64,000 nucleotides of DNA from Arthrobacter horti (GTDB lineage: Bacteria > Actinomycetota > Actinomycetes > Actinomycetales > Micrococcaceae). The stretch is from positions 1-64,000 of the forward strand of contig NZ_JAVALS010000011.1 in NCBI RefSeq assembly GCF_030731045.1, read 5' to 3'. Positions 16,048 through 24,659 of the stretch are shown here, piece by piece; position 1 is the first letter of the stretch; every line of letters begins with the position of its first letter. The notes under the pieces are model-generated. The model searched no databases, was not told the origin of the DNA, and worked only from the letters and a program-made list of their open reading frames with translations. The position numbers were made by a program, and so were the translations under genes.

Positions 16048-16611
16048 ATGGCCGCCCACGGCGCCGGGCTGTTCTTCCAGACTCCTCAGGAGCTCACCGA
16101 CGAACAGTTCGCCCGACTCGAGGAACTCATCCTCACCCGGCTGCATCACATCAATCCCGAAGCTGAAGCCATCCTCTGGAACGTCCCCGACGCCGAACTC
16201 GAAGCAGCCCGCGAGGCATCCCTCGCCGAGGACGCGGCGGCCATCGCGGCAGCGGACGACGTCGCCGGTTCCGGCGATGACGGTGCGCACGTCCACGAAG
16301 TCGACGTCGACCTCGCCGCCGACCAGGTGCGCGTTGACGGGGCTCCGGTCTCCTTCAGCGGCGTCGAGTACCGGCTCCTGCGGTACCTCGTGCAGCACTG
16401 CTCCCGTTCGGTTCCCCGTCAGGAGCTGGCCGACTTCCTGATCTCCCTGGATGCCACTGCGGCTCCGCGGTCCATCGACGTCTACGTCAGCCGGATCCGC
16501 CGCAAGCTCGGCCCCGTGCGTCACGTAGTGGAAACCGTTCGCGGAGGCGGCTATCGTTTCCAGGCCGGACGGCACTCCCGCGTCCGCGGCCCGGCCGAGT
16601 ACTCCATCTGA
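16048..16611 (+). CDS. Winged-helix (OmpR/PhoB C-terminal type) protein without receiver domain
   Basis: Predicted protein of 187 residues. Residues 1-75 are acidic and helical (LTDEQFARLEELILTRLHHI) and resemble no receiver domain. The last 100 residues are a trans_reg_C winged helix: a beta hairpin (VDVDLAADQVRVDGAPV), FSGVEYRLLRYLV, SRSVPRQELADFL, then the recognition helix region SIDVYVSRIRRKL and the wing ETVRGGGYRF. No phosphoacceptor Asp domain is present, so activation must come from something else. The start is uncertain: the frame is open from 15919, but that stretch contains the allB terminator, so ATG 16048 is preferred. It directly follows the glyoxylate operon and could regulate it. 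Confidence 0.65.
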   Translation: MAAHGAGLFFQTPQELTDEQFARLEELILTRLHHINPEAEAILWNVPDAELEAAREASLAEDAAAIAAADDVAGSGDDGAHVHEVDVDLAADQVRVDGAPVSFSGVEYRLLRYLVQHCSRSVPRQELADFLISLDATAAPRSIDVYVSRIRRKLGPVRHVVETVRGGGYRFQAGRHSRVRGPAEYSI

Positions 16612-16741
16612 GTGACGCACCGCCGTCGCCGGAATAGCGAAGCCGCGGCGAACGCTGTATCCACCAAGACCATCTGCGGGACGGGCCACCGTCCGGCCCG
16701 CAGCACCGACCAGACCGACGAGAACTGATCGAGGATCCATC

Positions 16742-17221
16742 ATGACTGCAACTCCCGCTGTGAAGCTCATTCCGGGCGCCGAGGCCCCGGACTTCACCCT
16801 CACCGACGGCAAGGGCGAGGCTCACCGCCTCTCCGACTACCGCGGCAAGAACGTGGTGGTGTACTTCTACCCGAAGGCCGCCACCCCAGGCTGCACCACC
16901 GAAGCGTGCGACTTCCGCGACTCCCTGGCCGGCTTCAAGGGCCATGGCTATGAGGTCCTGGGCATCTCCCCGGACCCGCAGGAAGCCATCGCGAGCTTCG
17001 CCGATGACTTCAGCCTGAGCTACCCGCTGCTGGCCGATCAGGACCACAAGGTGGCCCTGGCCTACGGCGCCTGGGGCGAGAAGCTCCTGGACGGCGAGGT
17101 CGTCGAAGGCCTGGTCCGTTCCACCGTGGTGGTGGACCCCGAGGGCAAGGTGAAGCTGGCCAAGTACCAGGTCGCCGCCGACGGTCACGTCGCCGCCCTG
17201 AAGGACGAACTGGGTCTCTAA
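16742..17221 (+). CDS. bcp: Thioredoxin-dependent peroxiredoxin, BCP/PrxQ type
   Basis: Predicted 159-residue cytoplasmic peroxidase that reduces hydrogen and organic peroxides. FYPKAATPGCTTEACDFRD contains the peroxidatic Cys and, five residues later, the resolving Cys, the BCP/PrxQ arrangement; the PxxxTPGC context is typical. Length is that of the family. ATG 16742 follows GAGGATCC. It is monocistronic, with a 61-nt palindrome 19 nt after its stop codon. Confidence 0.92.
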   Translation: MTATPAVKLIPGAEAPDFTLTDGKGEAHRLSDYRGKNVVVYFYPKAATPGCTTEACDFRDSLAGFKGHGYEVLGISPDPQEAIASFADDFSLSYPLLADQDHKVALAYGAWGEKLLDGEVVEGLVRSTVVVDPEGKVKLAKYQVAADGHVAALKDELGL

Positions 17222-17239
17222 GTCCCTCTCGCCCGTCTC

Positions 17240-17300
17240 CGCGAGAAGCCAGTTGAGCACAGTGTTCCGCTTCGGGACTGTGCTCAACTGGCTTCTCGCG
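17240..17300 (+). repeat. 61-nt intergenic palindrome, copy A1
   Basis: Arms of 24 nt pair perfectly (17240-17263 with 17277-17300). The element begins CGCGAGAAGCCAGTTGAGC, has a loop starting GTTCCG, and ends in TTCTCGCG. It starts 19 nt after the bcp stop, following a C/T-rich stretch. Copies A2 (20551) and A3 (21609) have the same length and ends. A terminator or 3'-end stabilising role is inferred. Confidence 0.85.
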
Positions 17301-17314
17301 TTCATACTGGCGGG

Positions 17315-18508
17315 GTGGGAACCGGCATGCGCGCGGAGGTCGCGGACTCCTGGCACCGCTCCGCCGCGGCGGGGGTGCTCGCCGAGGAGGCGGCGGCCCC
17401 TATCACCCTGGACCACGCGGAACTGAAAGACGTCCGCGCGGCGCATCCGCTCGCCCAGGTCTTCCCCCTGCTGGACGACGTCCTGGGCCAGGCCGCGCGC
17501 GACTGCGACGCCGTCATGGCGGTCTCCGATGAGGCCGGACAGCTCCTCTGGGTGTGCGGCTCCGCCTCGGCGCTCCGCCGGGCCGAGGGCATCGGCTTCG
17601 TCGAGGGCAGCAACTGGGACGAGCGGCTCGCCGGCACCAACGCGCCCGGCCTGGCCCTCCGCCTCGACGGCCCGTCCATGATCACGCGCGCCGAGCACTT
17701 CCGGCAGTCGGTGCAGAGCTGGAGCTGCGCCGCCGCGCCCATCCACGACCCCACCACGTCCCGCCTCCTCGGCGTCCTGGACGTCACGGGCGGTGACACG
17801 ATCGTGGTGCCGCAGACCATGGCGCTCATCCGGGCGGCCGTGCGCCTCGCCGAGTCGGAGCTCGCACGGGAGGTGCGCACCGCCGTCGCGCCGGAGCCGG
17901 TGCTTCGTCCCCAGCTCCGCATCGAGCTCCTCGGCCGCGGCGAGGCTCTCCTCCTGCTCGACGACGCGCGGGGCCACCGTGCGCGCCTCCGCCTCTCGCC
18001 GCGGCACTCCGAGCTGCTGGCACTACTCGCAAGCGCGCCACAGGGGCTCTCCGGCGATGAGCTCGCCGTGCTGCTCTACGAGTACGACGGCGGCTCCTCC
18101 ACCTTGCGCGCGGAGGTGAACCGTCTGCGGAACCTCCTCAGCGAGGACTTCCTGGCGTCCCGCCCGTACCGGCTCAAGGCGGAGGTGGGCGGCGACTGGC
18201 TGGCGGTCGAGGCCAAGCTCGCCGCGGGCGACGTCGGGGGTGCCCTGAGGATCTTCCGGGGGCCGCTGCTGCCGCGTTCCACGGCGCCCGGCGTGGTCCG
18301 GCTGAGGGAAGCCCTGAACCATCAGCTACGGGCCGCCCTGCTGGCCACCGGGCAGCCGGACCTGATCTCCGCCTGGACCCGCTCGGCCTGGGGCTCCGAC
18401 GACTACGAGCTCTGGTCGCGCCAGCGGGACCTGCTCTCCCCCGGCGCCCCGCTGCGTGCCCTGGCCGAAGGGCAGCTGGCTCGGCTGGAACGCGAACTGG
18501 GGCTCTGA
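17315..18508 (+). CDS. GAF-domain transcriptional regulator with C-terminal winged helix
   Basis: Predicted 397-residue regulator. The N-terminus (EVADSWHRSAAAGV) matches the start of actinobacterial AcoR-like GAF regulators. Residues about 60-180 form a GAF domain (VSDEAGQLLWVCG, GSNWDERLAGTNA, LLGVLDVTGG). Unlike AcoR there is no AAA+ or Fis domain; instead residues about 215-290 look like a winged helix (RLSPRHSELLALLAS...LRAEVNRLRNLL). GTG 17315 is favoured because it lies 6 nt after a CATACT -10 hexamer, suggesting a leaderless message; ATG 17327 is the alternative. It precedes an aldehyde dehydrogenase gene with a tandem direct repeat in its promoter, the likely target. Confidence 0.82.
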   Translation: MGTGMRAEVADSWHRSAAAGVLAEEAAAPITLDHAELKDVRAAHPLAQVFPLLDDVLGQAARDCDAVMAVSDEAGQLLWVCGSASALRRAEGIGFVEGSNWDERLAGTNAPGLALRLDGPSMITRAEHFRQSVQSWSCAAAPIHDPTTSRLLGVLDVTGGDTIVVPQTMALIRAAVRLAESELAREVRTAVAPEPVLRPQLRIELLGRGEALLLLDDARGHRARLRLSPRHSELLALLASAPQGLSGDELAVLLYEYDGGSSTLRAEVNRLRNLLSEDFLASRPYRLKAEVGGDWLAVEAKLAAGDVGGALRIFRGPLLPRSTAPGVVRLREALNHQLRAALLATGQPDLISAWTRSAWGSDDYELWSRQRDLLSPGAPLRALAEGQLARLERELGL

Positions 18509-18549
18509 GGCGGGTCGCCGCCGTCGTCGTCGAGGAGGCCGCTGGGAGG

Positions 18550-18581
18550 CAACATCGCTGCAACGTCGCCGGACCTAGCGT
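18550..18581 (+). promoter_or_regulatory. Activator-type promoter of the aldehyde dehydrogenase gene
   Basis: Two direct repeats CAACATCGC (18550-18558) and CAACGTCGC (18561-18569) are spaced 11 bp apart, one helical turn, immediately upstream of the TAGCGT -10 hexamer (18576-18581). No good -35 box is visible, as expected for an activated promoter. The upstream GAF regulator is the natural candidate. Confidence 0.5.
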
Positions 18582-18626
18582 GTGAATTGCGTCACCGTCG
18601 ACGCCATTTCATGCAAGGGAGCAATC

Positions 18627-20150
18627 ATGACCGTCTACGCAGCGCCCGGCCAGGCCGACTCGCTCGTCTCCGTCCAGCCCCGCTACGAGCACTTCATCGG
18701 CGGCGAGTGGGTCGCCCCCGTGAAGGGCCAGTACTTCGAGAACATCTCGCCCGTCAACGGCAAGCCCTTCACCGAGATCGCCCGCGGCACCGGGGAGGAC
18801 ATCGAGGCCGCGCTCGACGCCGCCCATGCCGCCAAGGACGCGTGGGGCCGGACCTCCCCCGCCGAGCGCGCGAACATCCTGAACCGCATCGCAGACCGCA
18901 TCGAGCAGAACCTGCCCATGCTCGCCGTCGCGGAGACGTGGGAGAACGGCAAGCCCGTCCGCGAGACGCTTGCCGCGGACCTGCCGCTCGCCGTCGACCA
19001 TTTCCGCTACTTCGCCGGCGCCATCCGCGCCCAGGAGGGCGGCATCAGCGAGCTGGATGACAGCACCGTCGCCTACCACTTCCACGAGCCGCTCGGCGTG
19101 GTCGGCCAGATCATCCCGTGGAACTTCCCCATCCTCATGGCCACCTGGAAGCTGGCGCCGGCCCTGGCGGCGGGCAACTGCGTGGTGCTCAAGCCGGCCG
19201 AGCAGACCCCGTGGTCGATCCTCAAGGTGGTGGAATTGATCGCGGATCTGCTGCCCGCCGGCGTGCTGAACGTGGTCAACGGCTTCGGCGTGGAGGCCGG
19301 CAAGCCGCTCGCCTCCTCCAACCGGATCGCCAAGATCGCGTTCACGGGGGAGACCACCACGGGCCGGCTGATCATGCAGTACGCCAGCCAGAACATCATC
19401 CCGGTGACGCTGGAGCTGGGCGGCAAGAGCCCCAACATCTTCTTCGAATCCGTGGCGGCCCAGGACGATGCGTTCTATGACAAGTCCCTGGAGGGCTTCG
19501 CGATGTTCGCCCTCAATCAGGGCGAGGTGTGCACCTGCCCCAGCCGCGCGCTGGTGCAGGAATCCATCTACGAGCGCTTCGTCTCCGACGCCGTGGTCCG
19601 CACGGAGAAGATCGTGCAGGGCAATCCGCTGGACGACGCCACCATGATCGGCGCCCAGGCGAGCCGGGACCAGCTGGAGAAGATCCTCAGCTACTTGGAG
19701 ATCGGCAAGCAGGAGGGCGCCAAGGTCCTCACGGGCGGCGAGCGCAACGTCCTGGAGGGCGATCTGGCGGAGGGCTACTACGTGCAGCCGACCATCTTCG
19801 AGGGGAACAACTCCATGCGGATCTTCCAGGAGGAGATCTTCGGGCCCGTGGTGTCCCTGACCTCCTTCTCCGATGAAGCCGACGCGCTGGGGATCGCCAA
19901 CGACACCCTGTACGGCCTGGGCGCGGGTGTCTGGTCCCGGGACAACGCGCAGCTGTACCGGGCCGGCCGGGCCATCCAGGCGGGCCGCGTGTGGACCAAC
20001 TGCTACCACGCGTACCCTGCGGGGGCGGCGTTCGGCGGGTACAAGCAGTCCGGCATCGGCCGGGAGAACCACAAGATGATGCTGGACCACTACCAGCAGA
20101 CCAAGAACCTGCTGGTCTCCTACGCGCCCGACGCCCTCGGATTCTTCTGA
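18627..20150 (+). CDS. NAD-dependent aldehyde dehydrogenase (acetaldehyde dehydrogenase, ExaC/AldB type)
   Basis: Predicted 507-residue cytoplasmic ALDH. Motifs in order: the NAD-binding stretch [29 protein letters not shown], the general-base segment [12 protein letters not shown], and the catalytic Cys in [16 protein letters not shown]. The CTCPSR context and the downstream DUF779 partner are typical of the acetaldehyde/ethanol-linked subgroup. ATG 18627 has AAGGGAG 6 nt upstream. The stop codon overlaps the DUF779 start (TGATG), so the two are translationally coupled. Confidence 0.9.
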   Translation: MTVYAAPGQADSLVSVQPRYEHFIGGEWVAPVKGQYFENISPVNGKPFTEIARGTGEDIEAALDAAHAAKDAWGRTSPAERANILNRIADRIEQNLPMLAVAETWENGKPVRETLAADLPLAVDHFRYFAGAIRAQEGGISELDDSTVAYHFHEPLGVVGQIIPWNFPILMATWKLAPALAAGNCVVLKPAEQTPWSILKVVELIADLLPAGVLNVVNGFGVEAGKPLASSNRIAKIAFTGETTTGRLIMQYASQNIIPVTLELGGKSPNIFFESVAAQDDAFYDKSLEGFAMFALNQGEVCTCPSRALVQESIYERFVSDAVVRTEKIVQGNPLDDATMIGAQASRDQLEKILSYLEIGKQEGAKVLTGGERNVLEGDLAEGYYVQPTIFEGNNSMRIFQEEIFGPVVSLTSFSDEADALGIANDTLYGLGAGVWSRDNAQLYRAGRAIQAGRVWTNCYHAYPAGAAFGGYKQSGIGRENHKMMLDHYQQTKNLLVSYAPDALGFF

Positions 20151-20521
20151 TGGCCAGAGTGGCGGTCACCGAGGAGGCGGCGGAGCTGATCCGCCGCCTC
20201 ACGGAGGACAACGGGCCGCTCATGTTCCACCAGTCCGGGGGCTGCTGCGACGGCTCCGCGCCCATGTGCTATCCCGACGGCGAGTTCCTCCTGGGAGACG
20301 CGGACGTGCACCTCGGTGACCTGCCGGTGGGGCTGGAGCGGGCCGTGCCGGTGTGGATGTCCGCCGCGCAGTTCGAGTACTGGAAGCATACGCACCTGAC
20401 CATCGACGTGGTCCCCGGCCGTGGCGCCGGCTTCTCCCTCGAGGCACCCCTCGGCGTCCGCTTCCTGATCCGCTCCCGCATCCTGACCGACGAGGAGTAC
20501 GCCGAGGACGAAGGCCTCTGA
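20150..20521 (+). CDS. DUF779 protein, partner of aldehyde dehydrogenase
   Basis: Predicted protein of 123 residues belonging to DUF779. It carries the conserved FHQSGGCCDGSAPMC cysteine cluster and DVVPGRGAGFSLEAPLGVRFL. Three cysteines within 8 residues suggest metal or redox chemistry, but the function is unknown. It starts inside the stop codon of the ALDH gene, the usual neighbour of this family. Its 3' side carries an extreme C-run and a 61-nt palindrome. Confidence 0.88.
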   Translation: MARVAVTEEAAELIRRLTEDNGPLMFHQSGGCCDGSAPMCYPDGEFLLGDADVHLGDLPVGLERAVPVWMSAAQFEYWKHTHLTIDVVPGRGAGFSLEAPLGVRFLIRSRILTDEEYAEDEGL

Positions 20522-20522
20522 G

Positions 20523-20550
20523 CCCCCCTTCCTCCCCCCACCCCCCCCCC
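20523..20550 (+). repeat. C-rich low-complexity tract
   Basis: Immediately after the DUF779 stop codon there are 28 nt that are nearly all C and T, ending in a run of ten C (eleven with 20551). The transcript would be C-rich and G-free, like a Rho loading site. The complementary strand has at least three long G-runs and could fold as a G-quadruplex. The run is also prone to sequencing length errors. Confidence 0.7.
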
Positions 20551-20611
20551 CGCGAGAAGCCAGCTGAGCGCGGTGTTCCGCCGCCGCACCGTGCTCAACT
20601 GGCTTCTCGCG
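20551..20611 (+). repeat. 61-nt intergenic palindrome, copy A2
   Basis: Starts CGCGAGAAGCCAGCTGAGC and ends TGGCTTCTCGCG. The arms pair with only a few mismatches, and the loop side contains GTGTTCCG as in A1. It lies between convergent genes and contains the stop codon of the minus-strand AbiEi-like gene (20595-20597). Confidence 0.85.
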
Positions 20612-21542
20612 TGGCGGGAGACCAGCCGGATTGCTCGAGAATCCTGCGGATCTTAGTCACAGCGTGGGGAAAGTTCCCCACGAGATCGTCCTTGCTGATC
20701 CGGATTTCACGCCAGCCGAGCTGTTCGGTGAGCGCCTGGCGCCGGATGTCCTTTTGGTACTGGTCGGACCCTTCGTGGTGTTCCCCGTCGTACTGGATGG
20801 AGATCCGTCGTTTCCGATATGCCAGGTCCGGCCACACCGCCGCTTTGCCGTCCGGAGTCCGGAGAATATGGTTGAGCACCGGTTCCGGCAATCCGTGCTC
20901 ATAGAGCGCAAGTCTCAAAGCGGACTCCTGGGGTGAATCCGCTCCGACCCTGATGAGTTCCAGAGCCGCTCGGGCGTTCTTCACCCCTCGCATGCCTGGG
21001 TGCTTACGGATCACCGCGTCCAGCTCTTCAACCGAACAGATCGCACGCCTCGGAACCGGCGCCTCAGGCCCGTGTTCGCACACGAGAAAATCCCCGGCCG
21101 CGACCAGATCCGTGAGGTCCAGGCGCACTGCGAGATCCAGCCAGGTCCGCGCGGGGCTGGTGATCCTGAGGCCCTCGAGCAGAACCACCTCGCCTTCTTT
21201 GAACGTCACCACCCGCCCGACCACGTTCTTGCGTCGAGCACGATTCCGCCCCCTGGCTCGCCCCAGGTACACACGCCAGTCCCCGCGCAGGCGTGATGGC
21301 AAAGGCATGTGGTGGACCCCGGCCGCGGTCAGGTCCATGATTGCTGCGCCGGGGTCATCGGCCGTGTAGGCACGCAACGCCGCAGGCCCTCGCAGATCTG
21401 CCTCCAACGGGATCCGAATGCCTCGTGAAACCACCCTCAGATCACTCGCCCGTACCCGGCCCCGGCTGACACCGTGAACCTTTCCCTCGGTGACGGTGAA
21501 CGATCCGGCGGCTAGAACGGGAGGAAGCGGTTGACGCAGCAT
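20595..21542 (-). CDS. AbiEi-like / DUF559 endonuclease-fold protein
   Basis: Predicted protein of 315 residues, a type common in Micrococcaceae. The N-terminal part has a winged-helix-like start and resembles type IV antitoxin AbiEi. The C-terminal 110 residues look like DUF559, a Vsr/restriction-like nuclease fold: PQESALRLAL, PDLAYRKRRISIQYDGEHH and the spaced QYQKDIRRQALTEQLGWREIRI. The conserved D...Y-D-G-E-H-H pattern could bind metal, so nuclease activity is plausible. No AbiEii toxin gene is adjacent. The last codons (REAS) and the stop lie inside palindrome A2, so the C-terminus has been set by that element. Confidence 0.75.
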   Translation of the reverse strand: MLRQPLPPVLAAGSFTVTEGKVHGVSRGRVRASDLRVVSRGIRIPLEADLRGPAALRAYTADDPGAAIMDLTAAGVHHMPLPSRLRGDWRVYLGRARGRNRARRKNVVGRVVTFKEGEVVLLEGLRITSPARTWLDLAVRLDLTDLVAAGDFLVCEHGPEAPVPRRAICSVEELDAVIRKHPGMRGVKNARAALELIRVGADSPQESALRLALYEHGLPEPVLNHILRTPDGKAAVWPDLAYRKRRISIQYDGEHHEGSDQYQKDIRRQALTEQLGWREIRISKDDLVGNFPHAVTKIRRILEQSGWSPATREAS

Positions 21543-21608
21543 GCTCCATAGTGGCCGGGATTCAGGTCGCCTGGACGGTTATCCACAGGCTCAGCACTCC
21601 CACACCCA

Positions 21609-21669
21609 CGCGAGAAGCCACGTGAGCACGGTCTCGGGACGGAACACCGTGCTCACGTGGCTTCTCGCG
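21609..21669 (-). repeat. 61-nt intergenic palindrome, copy A3 (minus orientation)
   Basis: Arms pair perfectly over more than 20 nt; the ends are CGCGAGAAGCCA and TGGCTTCTCGCG. Its loop is the reverse complement of that of A1/A2, so it is oriented with the minus-strand permease gene that ends at 21694. On that strand the order is stop codon, C-rich tract (21670-21693), palindrome, the same order as A1 and A2. Confidence 0.85.
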
Positions 21670-21693
21670 GGGAGGAGGGGGAAGGGGGAGCCC

Positions 21694-22494
21694 CTACTTC
21701 GCCGCCACGGTGTCGGAGGAGAGCTTCTGGGCCAGCCAGATCGGCAGGATCGAGACCACGATCAGGACCACGGCCACCACGTTGACCACGGGTGCCTGGT
21801 TGGGGCGGAACAGATTCTGCAGGATCCAGATCGGCAGGGTGGTCTCCCCGGCGCCGATCGTGAACGTGGTCACGATGATCTCGTCGAAACTCAGGGCGAA
21901 AGCGAGCAGGCCACCGGCCAGCAGGGCCGAGCGGACCTGCGGGAACGTCACCTGCCAGAACGTGGTGAACACTCCGGCGCCGAGGTCGGCGGAGGCCTCC
22001 TCAAGCCCCGGGTTCACGCGCCGCAGCCGGGCGATCACATTGTTGAACACGGTCACGATGCAGAAGGTCGCGTGCGCCACCACCACGGTGAACATGCTCA
22101 GCGGGATCCCGAGGATGGTGGTGAACATGTTGTTCAGTGCGATGCCGGTGACGATGCCCGGCAGCGCGATCGGCAGGATGACCAGCAGATTCACCACGTC
22201 CCGGCCGAAGAAGCGGTACCGCTGCAGCGCCAAGGCGAGCAGCGTCCCCAGCACCAGCGCCAGCAGCGTCGCCACGGCACCCACCCAGAGGGAGGAACCC
22301 AGAGCCGAGCGCACGCCGTCGTTCTCAAACGCCCGGGTCCACCACTCCAGGGTGAAGCCCTTGGGCGGCCAGCCGAACGTCTTGTCCGCATTGAAGGAAT
22401 TGACCACCACCAGCAGCAGCGGCGCGTAGATGAAGAACAGGACCAGCCCGGTGATGACACCCAGGGCCCATTTGGCGCCTCGTGAAAGCCTCAT
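21694..22494 (-). CDS. ABC transporter permease, PotC-like
   Basis: Predicted 266-residue inner membrane protein with about six transmembrane helices, forming half of the channel of a polyamine-type importer. The EAA loop is EEASADLGAGVFTTFWQVTFPQVRSALL, which docks with the ATPase. It begins 12 nt after the PotB-like gene and is last in the operon potA-like, potD-like, potB-like, potC-like. A 61-nt palindrome follows its stop. Confidence 0.88.
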   Translation of the reverse strand: MRLSRGAKWALGVITGLVLFFIYAPLLLVVVNSFNADKTFGWPPKGFTLEWWTRAFENDGVRSALGSSLWVGAVATLLALVLGTLLALALQRYRFFGRDVVNLLVILPIALPGIVTGIALNNMFTTILGIPLSMFTVVVAHATFCIVTVFNNVIARLRRVNPGLEEASADLGAGVFTTFWQVTFPQVRSALLAGGLLAFALSFDEIIVTTFTIGAGETTLPIWILQNLFRPNQAPVVNVVAVVLIVVSILPIWLAQKLSSDTVAAK

Positions 22495-22506
22495 GGCGGG
22501 CCCTCC

Positions 22507-23472
22507 TTACAGTTCGTCCAGGGCGCCGGTCCGGCGCACCACCAGCAGGTAGATCATGATGATCACGATCGGGATCAGGGAGATCGCGGAGGCGAACGGC
22601 AGATTGTTCGCGGCGCCCACATTGCTGTAGACCACCGTGCCGAGCATCTGCGTCTTGCCGCCCACGATCTGGGCCGTGATGTAGTCGCCCAGCGTCAGGG
22701 AGAAAGTGAAGATGGTCCCGGCGATCACGGACGGCACCAGGAGGGGCATCACCACCAGCCGGAGCGTCGCCCAGGGCTTGGCGCCCAGGTCCCCGGAGGC
22801 CTCCAGGAGGTTGTCCGGCACCTTCTCGAACCCCGCGTGGATGGGCAGGATCATGTACGGCAGCCAGATGTACGCCAGCGTGAGGACCACGGCGGTCTCG
22901 GAGTACCCCGGGGAGTTGAGCCCCAGCGGCGCTCCGAGCCATTCGAGCAGCCCGCCCTCCGCCAGCACGTTCCGCCACGCGTACGCCTTCACCAGGTAGC
23001 TGGCCCAGAGCGGCATGAGCACGGCCGCCAGGAGGAGCCTCTGCCAGCGGGCCGTGGCCACCTTCGCGATGAAGAACGCCAGCGGAATGGCCACGACGGC
23101 GTCGATCACCGTCACGAGCACGGCGATCCACACGGTGCGGAGCGCGATGCCCTGGTAGACCGGGTCCAGCACGGCCTGCTTGATGTTGTCCAAGGTCCAC
23201 GCCTGGGAGACCTTGCCCGTGAACGAGTCCACGCTCCACAGCGCGGTGATCAGCAGCGCCGCGAGGGCCGCGATGTAGACGAGGACCAGCCAGCCGGCCG
23301 GCGCCGTGAGCAGACCCGCCAGGCGGGCCCGGGGTGACCGGTAGAGGAAGCCCGAGAGCGCGCTGGTCCGGGCGCGGGGCACGTCGCCGTGCCGGGCCGG
23401 AGCGCCGCTCTGAGCGGGGCCGCCTCCTGGAAGTGGGCCCGGGGCGCCGGGCTGGCTGAGCTGGATCGACAT
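22507..23472 (-). CDS. ABC transporter permease, PotB-like
   Basis: Predicted 321-residue membrane protein with about six transmembrane helices preceded by a 60-residue Pro/Gly-rich cytoplasmic tail. The EAA loop is LEASGDLGAKPWATLRLVVMPLL. ATG 23472 (MSIQLSQPG) lies 2 nt after the stop of the binding-protein gene, so translation is probably coupled; the open frame upstream of it overlaps that gene and is not used. Pairs with the PotC-like permease. Confidence 0.88.
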   Translation of the reverse strand: MSIQLSQPGAPGPLPGGGPAQSGAPARHGDVPRARTSALSGFLYRSPRARLAGLLTAPAGWLVLVYIAALAALLITALWSVDSFTGKVSQAWTLDNIKQAVLDPVYQGIALRTVWIAVLVTVIDAVVAIPLAFFIAKVATARWQRLLLAAVLMPLWASYLVKAYAWRNVLAEGGLLEWLGAPLGLNSPGYSETAVVLTLAYIWLPYMILPIHAGFEKVPDNLLEASGDLGAKPWATLRLVVMPLLVPSVIAGTIFTFSLTLGDYITAQIVGGKTQMLGTVVYSNVGAANNLPFASAISLIPIVIIMIYLLVVRRTGALDEL

Positions 23473-23474
23473 GA

Positions 23475-24659
23475 CTAACCCTTGATTTCCGTCCAGGCCT
23501 TGGTCCAGGCCGAGTAGTCGGTGCACTTGGCGTCGGAACGGCCGTCCAGGCACTTCTCCACCGGGGTGGTCCAGTACCAGATCTTGGAGGCGTAGTCGGC
23601 GTCCTTCACGTGGTAGGTGTCGCAGAACTTCTTGTCCGAGGTCAGGTCACAGGCCTTCGGGTTGGCCGGGGCCTCGCCGAAGTACTCCGCCACGGCGGCC
23701 TGTGCCGTGGGGCTCGCGATGTAGTCCAGCCACTTGTAGGAGCAGTTGGGGTTCTTGGTCTTGGAGCCGATCATCCAGGTGTCGGACCAGCCCGTGGCGC
23801 CTTCCTCCGGCAGCACGGTGGCCACCTTGGTGCCGTTGCCCTCGGCGATGTTGGCGCCCACCTGCCAGGTGGTGCCGAGCACGGTGGAGCCGGAGCCGAA
23901 GGACTGCACCTCCTTGGTGACGTCGTTCCAGTACTCGCCCACGTTCTTCTTCTGGTCCTTGAGGAGGTTCTTGGCCGCGTCCAGCTGCTTCTCATCCAGC
24001 GCGTACGGGTTCTTGATGCCCAGATCCGGCTGGTGCTTCATGAGGTACATGGCAGCGTCCGCGATGTAGATGGGCGAGTCGTAGGCGGTGACCTTGCCGG
24101 CGTACTGGGAGGAGCCCTCGAAGACGGACTTCCAGGACGTCGGCGCCGGGCTGACCTTGTCCGTGCGGTACATCAGGACATTGGCGCCCCAGCCGTGTGG
24201 CATGCCGTAGTTCTTGCCGTCCACCGTGTTCCAGGCCTTGTCCTTCAGGAACGGGGAGACGTCCGCGTAATTCTTGAGCAGGCTCGTGTTGACGGCCTGG
24301 ACGTCGCCGCCGGCCACGAGGCGGAGGGAGGCGTCGCCGGAGGCGGAGATGACGTCGTACTGGCCGGTCCGCATGAGGGTCACGGCTTCGTCCGACGTGC
24401 CGAACGGCTTGAAACTGACCTTGCAGCCGGTCTCCTGCTCGAACGGGTGGACCCAGTCGACCTTGGGGTCGTTGGATCCGTCTTCGACGTATCCGGGCCA
24501 GCCGAGGATGGAGACCTGGCCTTCGCCCTGCCCGATCTCGGTCTTGGTGGGGGCCGGGGCGGCGCTGCCGCCTCCGCCGGTGGTGCCACAGGCCGTGAGG
24601 GCGAGAGCCGCGATCGCGGCGAGGCCCACGGCCTTGAGGCGCATGCTGGTGCGTGCCAC
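23475..24659 (-). CDS. Extracellular solute-binding lipoprotein, PotD-like
   Basis: Predicted 394-residue binding protein (family 1, PotD/PotF-like). Signal peptide with lipobox LTAC, Cys24 as lipid anchor. The mature protein contains GWPGYVEDGSNDPKVDW, TGCKVSFKPFGTSDEAV, and a C-terminal YWTTPVEKCLDG region, consistent with a spermidine/putrescine or related cationic ligand; the exact ligand cannot be read from sequence. It is second in the operon, 112 nt after the ATPase gene, so it may also have its own promoter. Confidence 0.85.
   Translation of the reverse strand: MARTSMRLKAVGLAAIAALALTACGTTGGGGSAAPAPTKTEIGQGEGQVSILGWPGYVEDGSNDPKVDWVHPFEQETGCKVSFKPFGTSDEAVTLMRTGQYDVISASGDASLRLVAGGDVQAVNTSLLKNYADVSPFLKDKAWNTVDGKNYGMPHGWGANVLMYRTDKVSPAPTSWKSVFEGSSQYAGKVTAYDSPIYIADAAMYLMKHQPDLGIKNPYALDEKQLDAAKNLLKDQKKNVGEYWNDVTKEVQSFGSGSTVLGTTWQVGANIAEGNGTKVATVLPEEGATGWSDTWMIGSKTKNPNCSYKWLDYIASPTAQAAVAEYFGEAPANPKACDLTSDKKFCDTYHVKDADYASKIWYWTTPVEKCLDGRSDAKCTDYSAWTKAWTEIKG

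Noticed and set aside
13222..16812. A 1196-codon open frame on the minus strand across gcl, glxK and allB
   Set aside because: It is a shadow of G/C-rich third codon positions in the well-supported plus-strand enzymes; its translation is low-complexity and matches no family.
20595..21542. AbiE toxin-antitoxin system
   Set aside because: Only an AbiEi-like N-terminal part is present; no AbiEii nucleotidyltransferase gene adjoins it, and the C-terminal half looks like DUF559.
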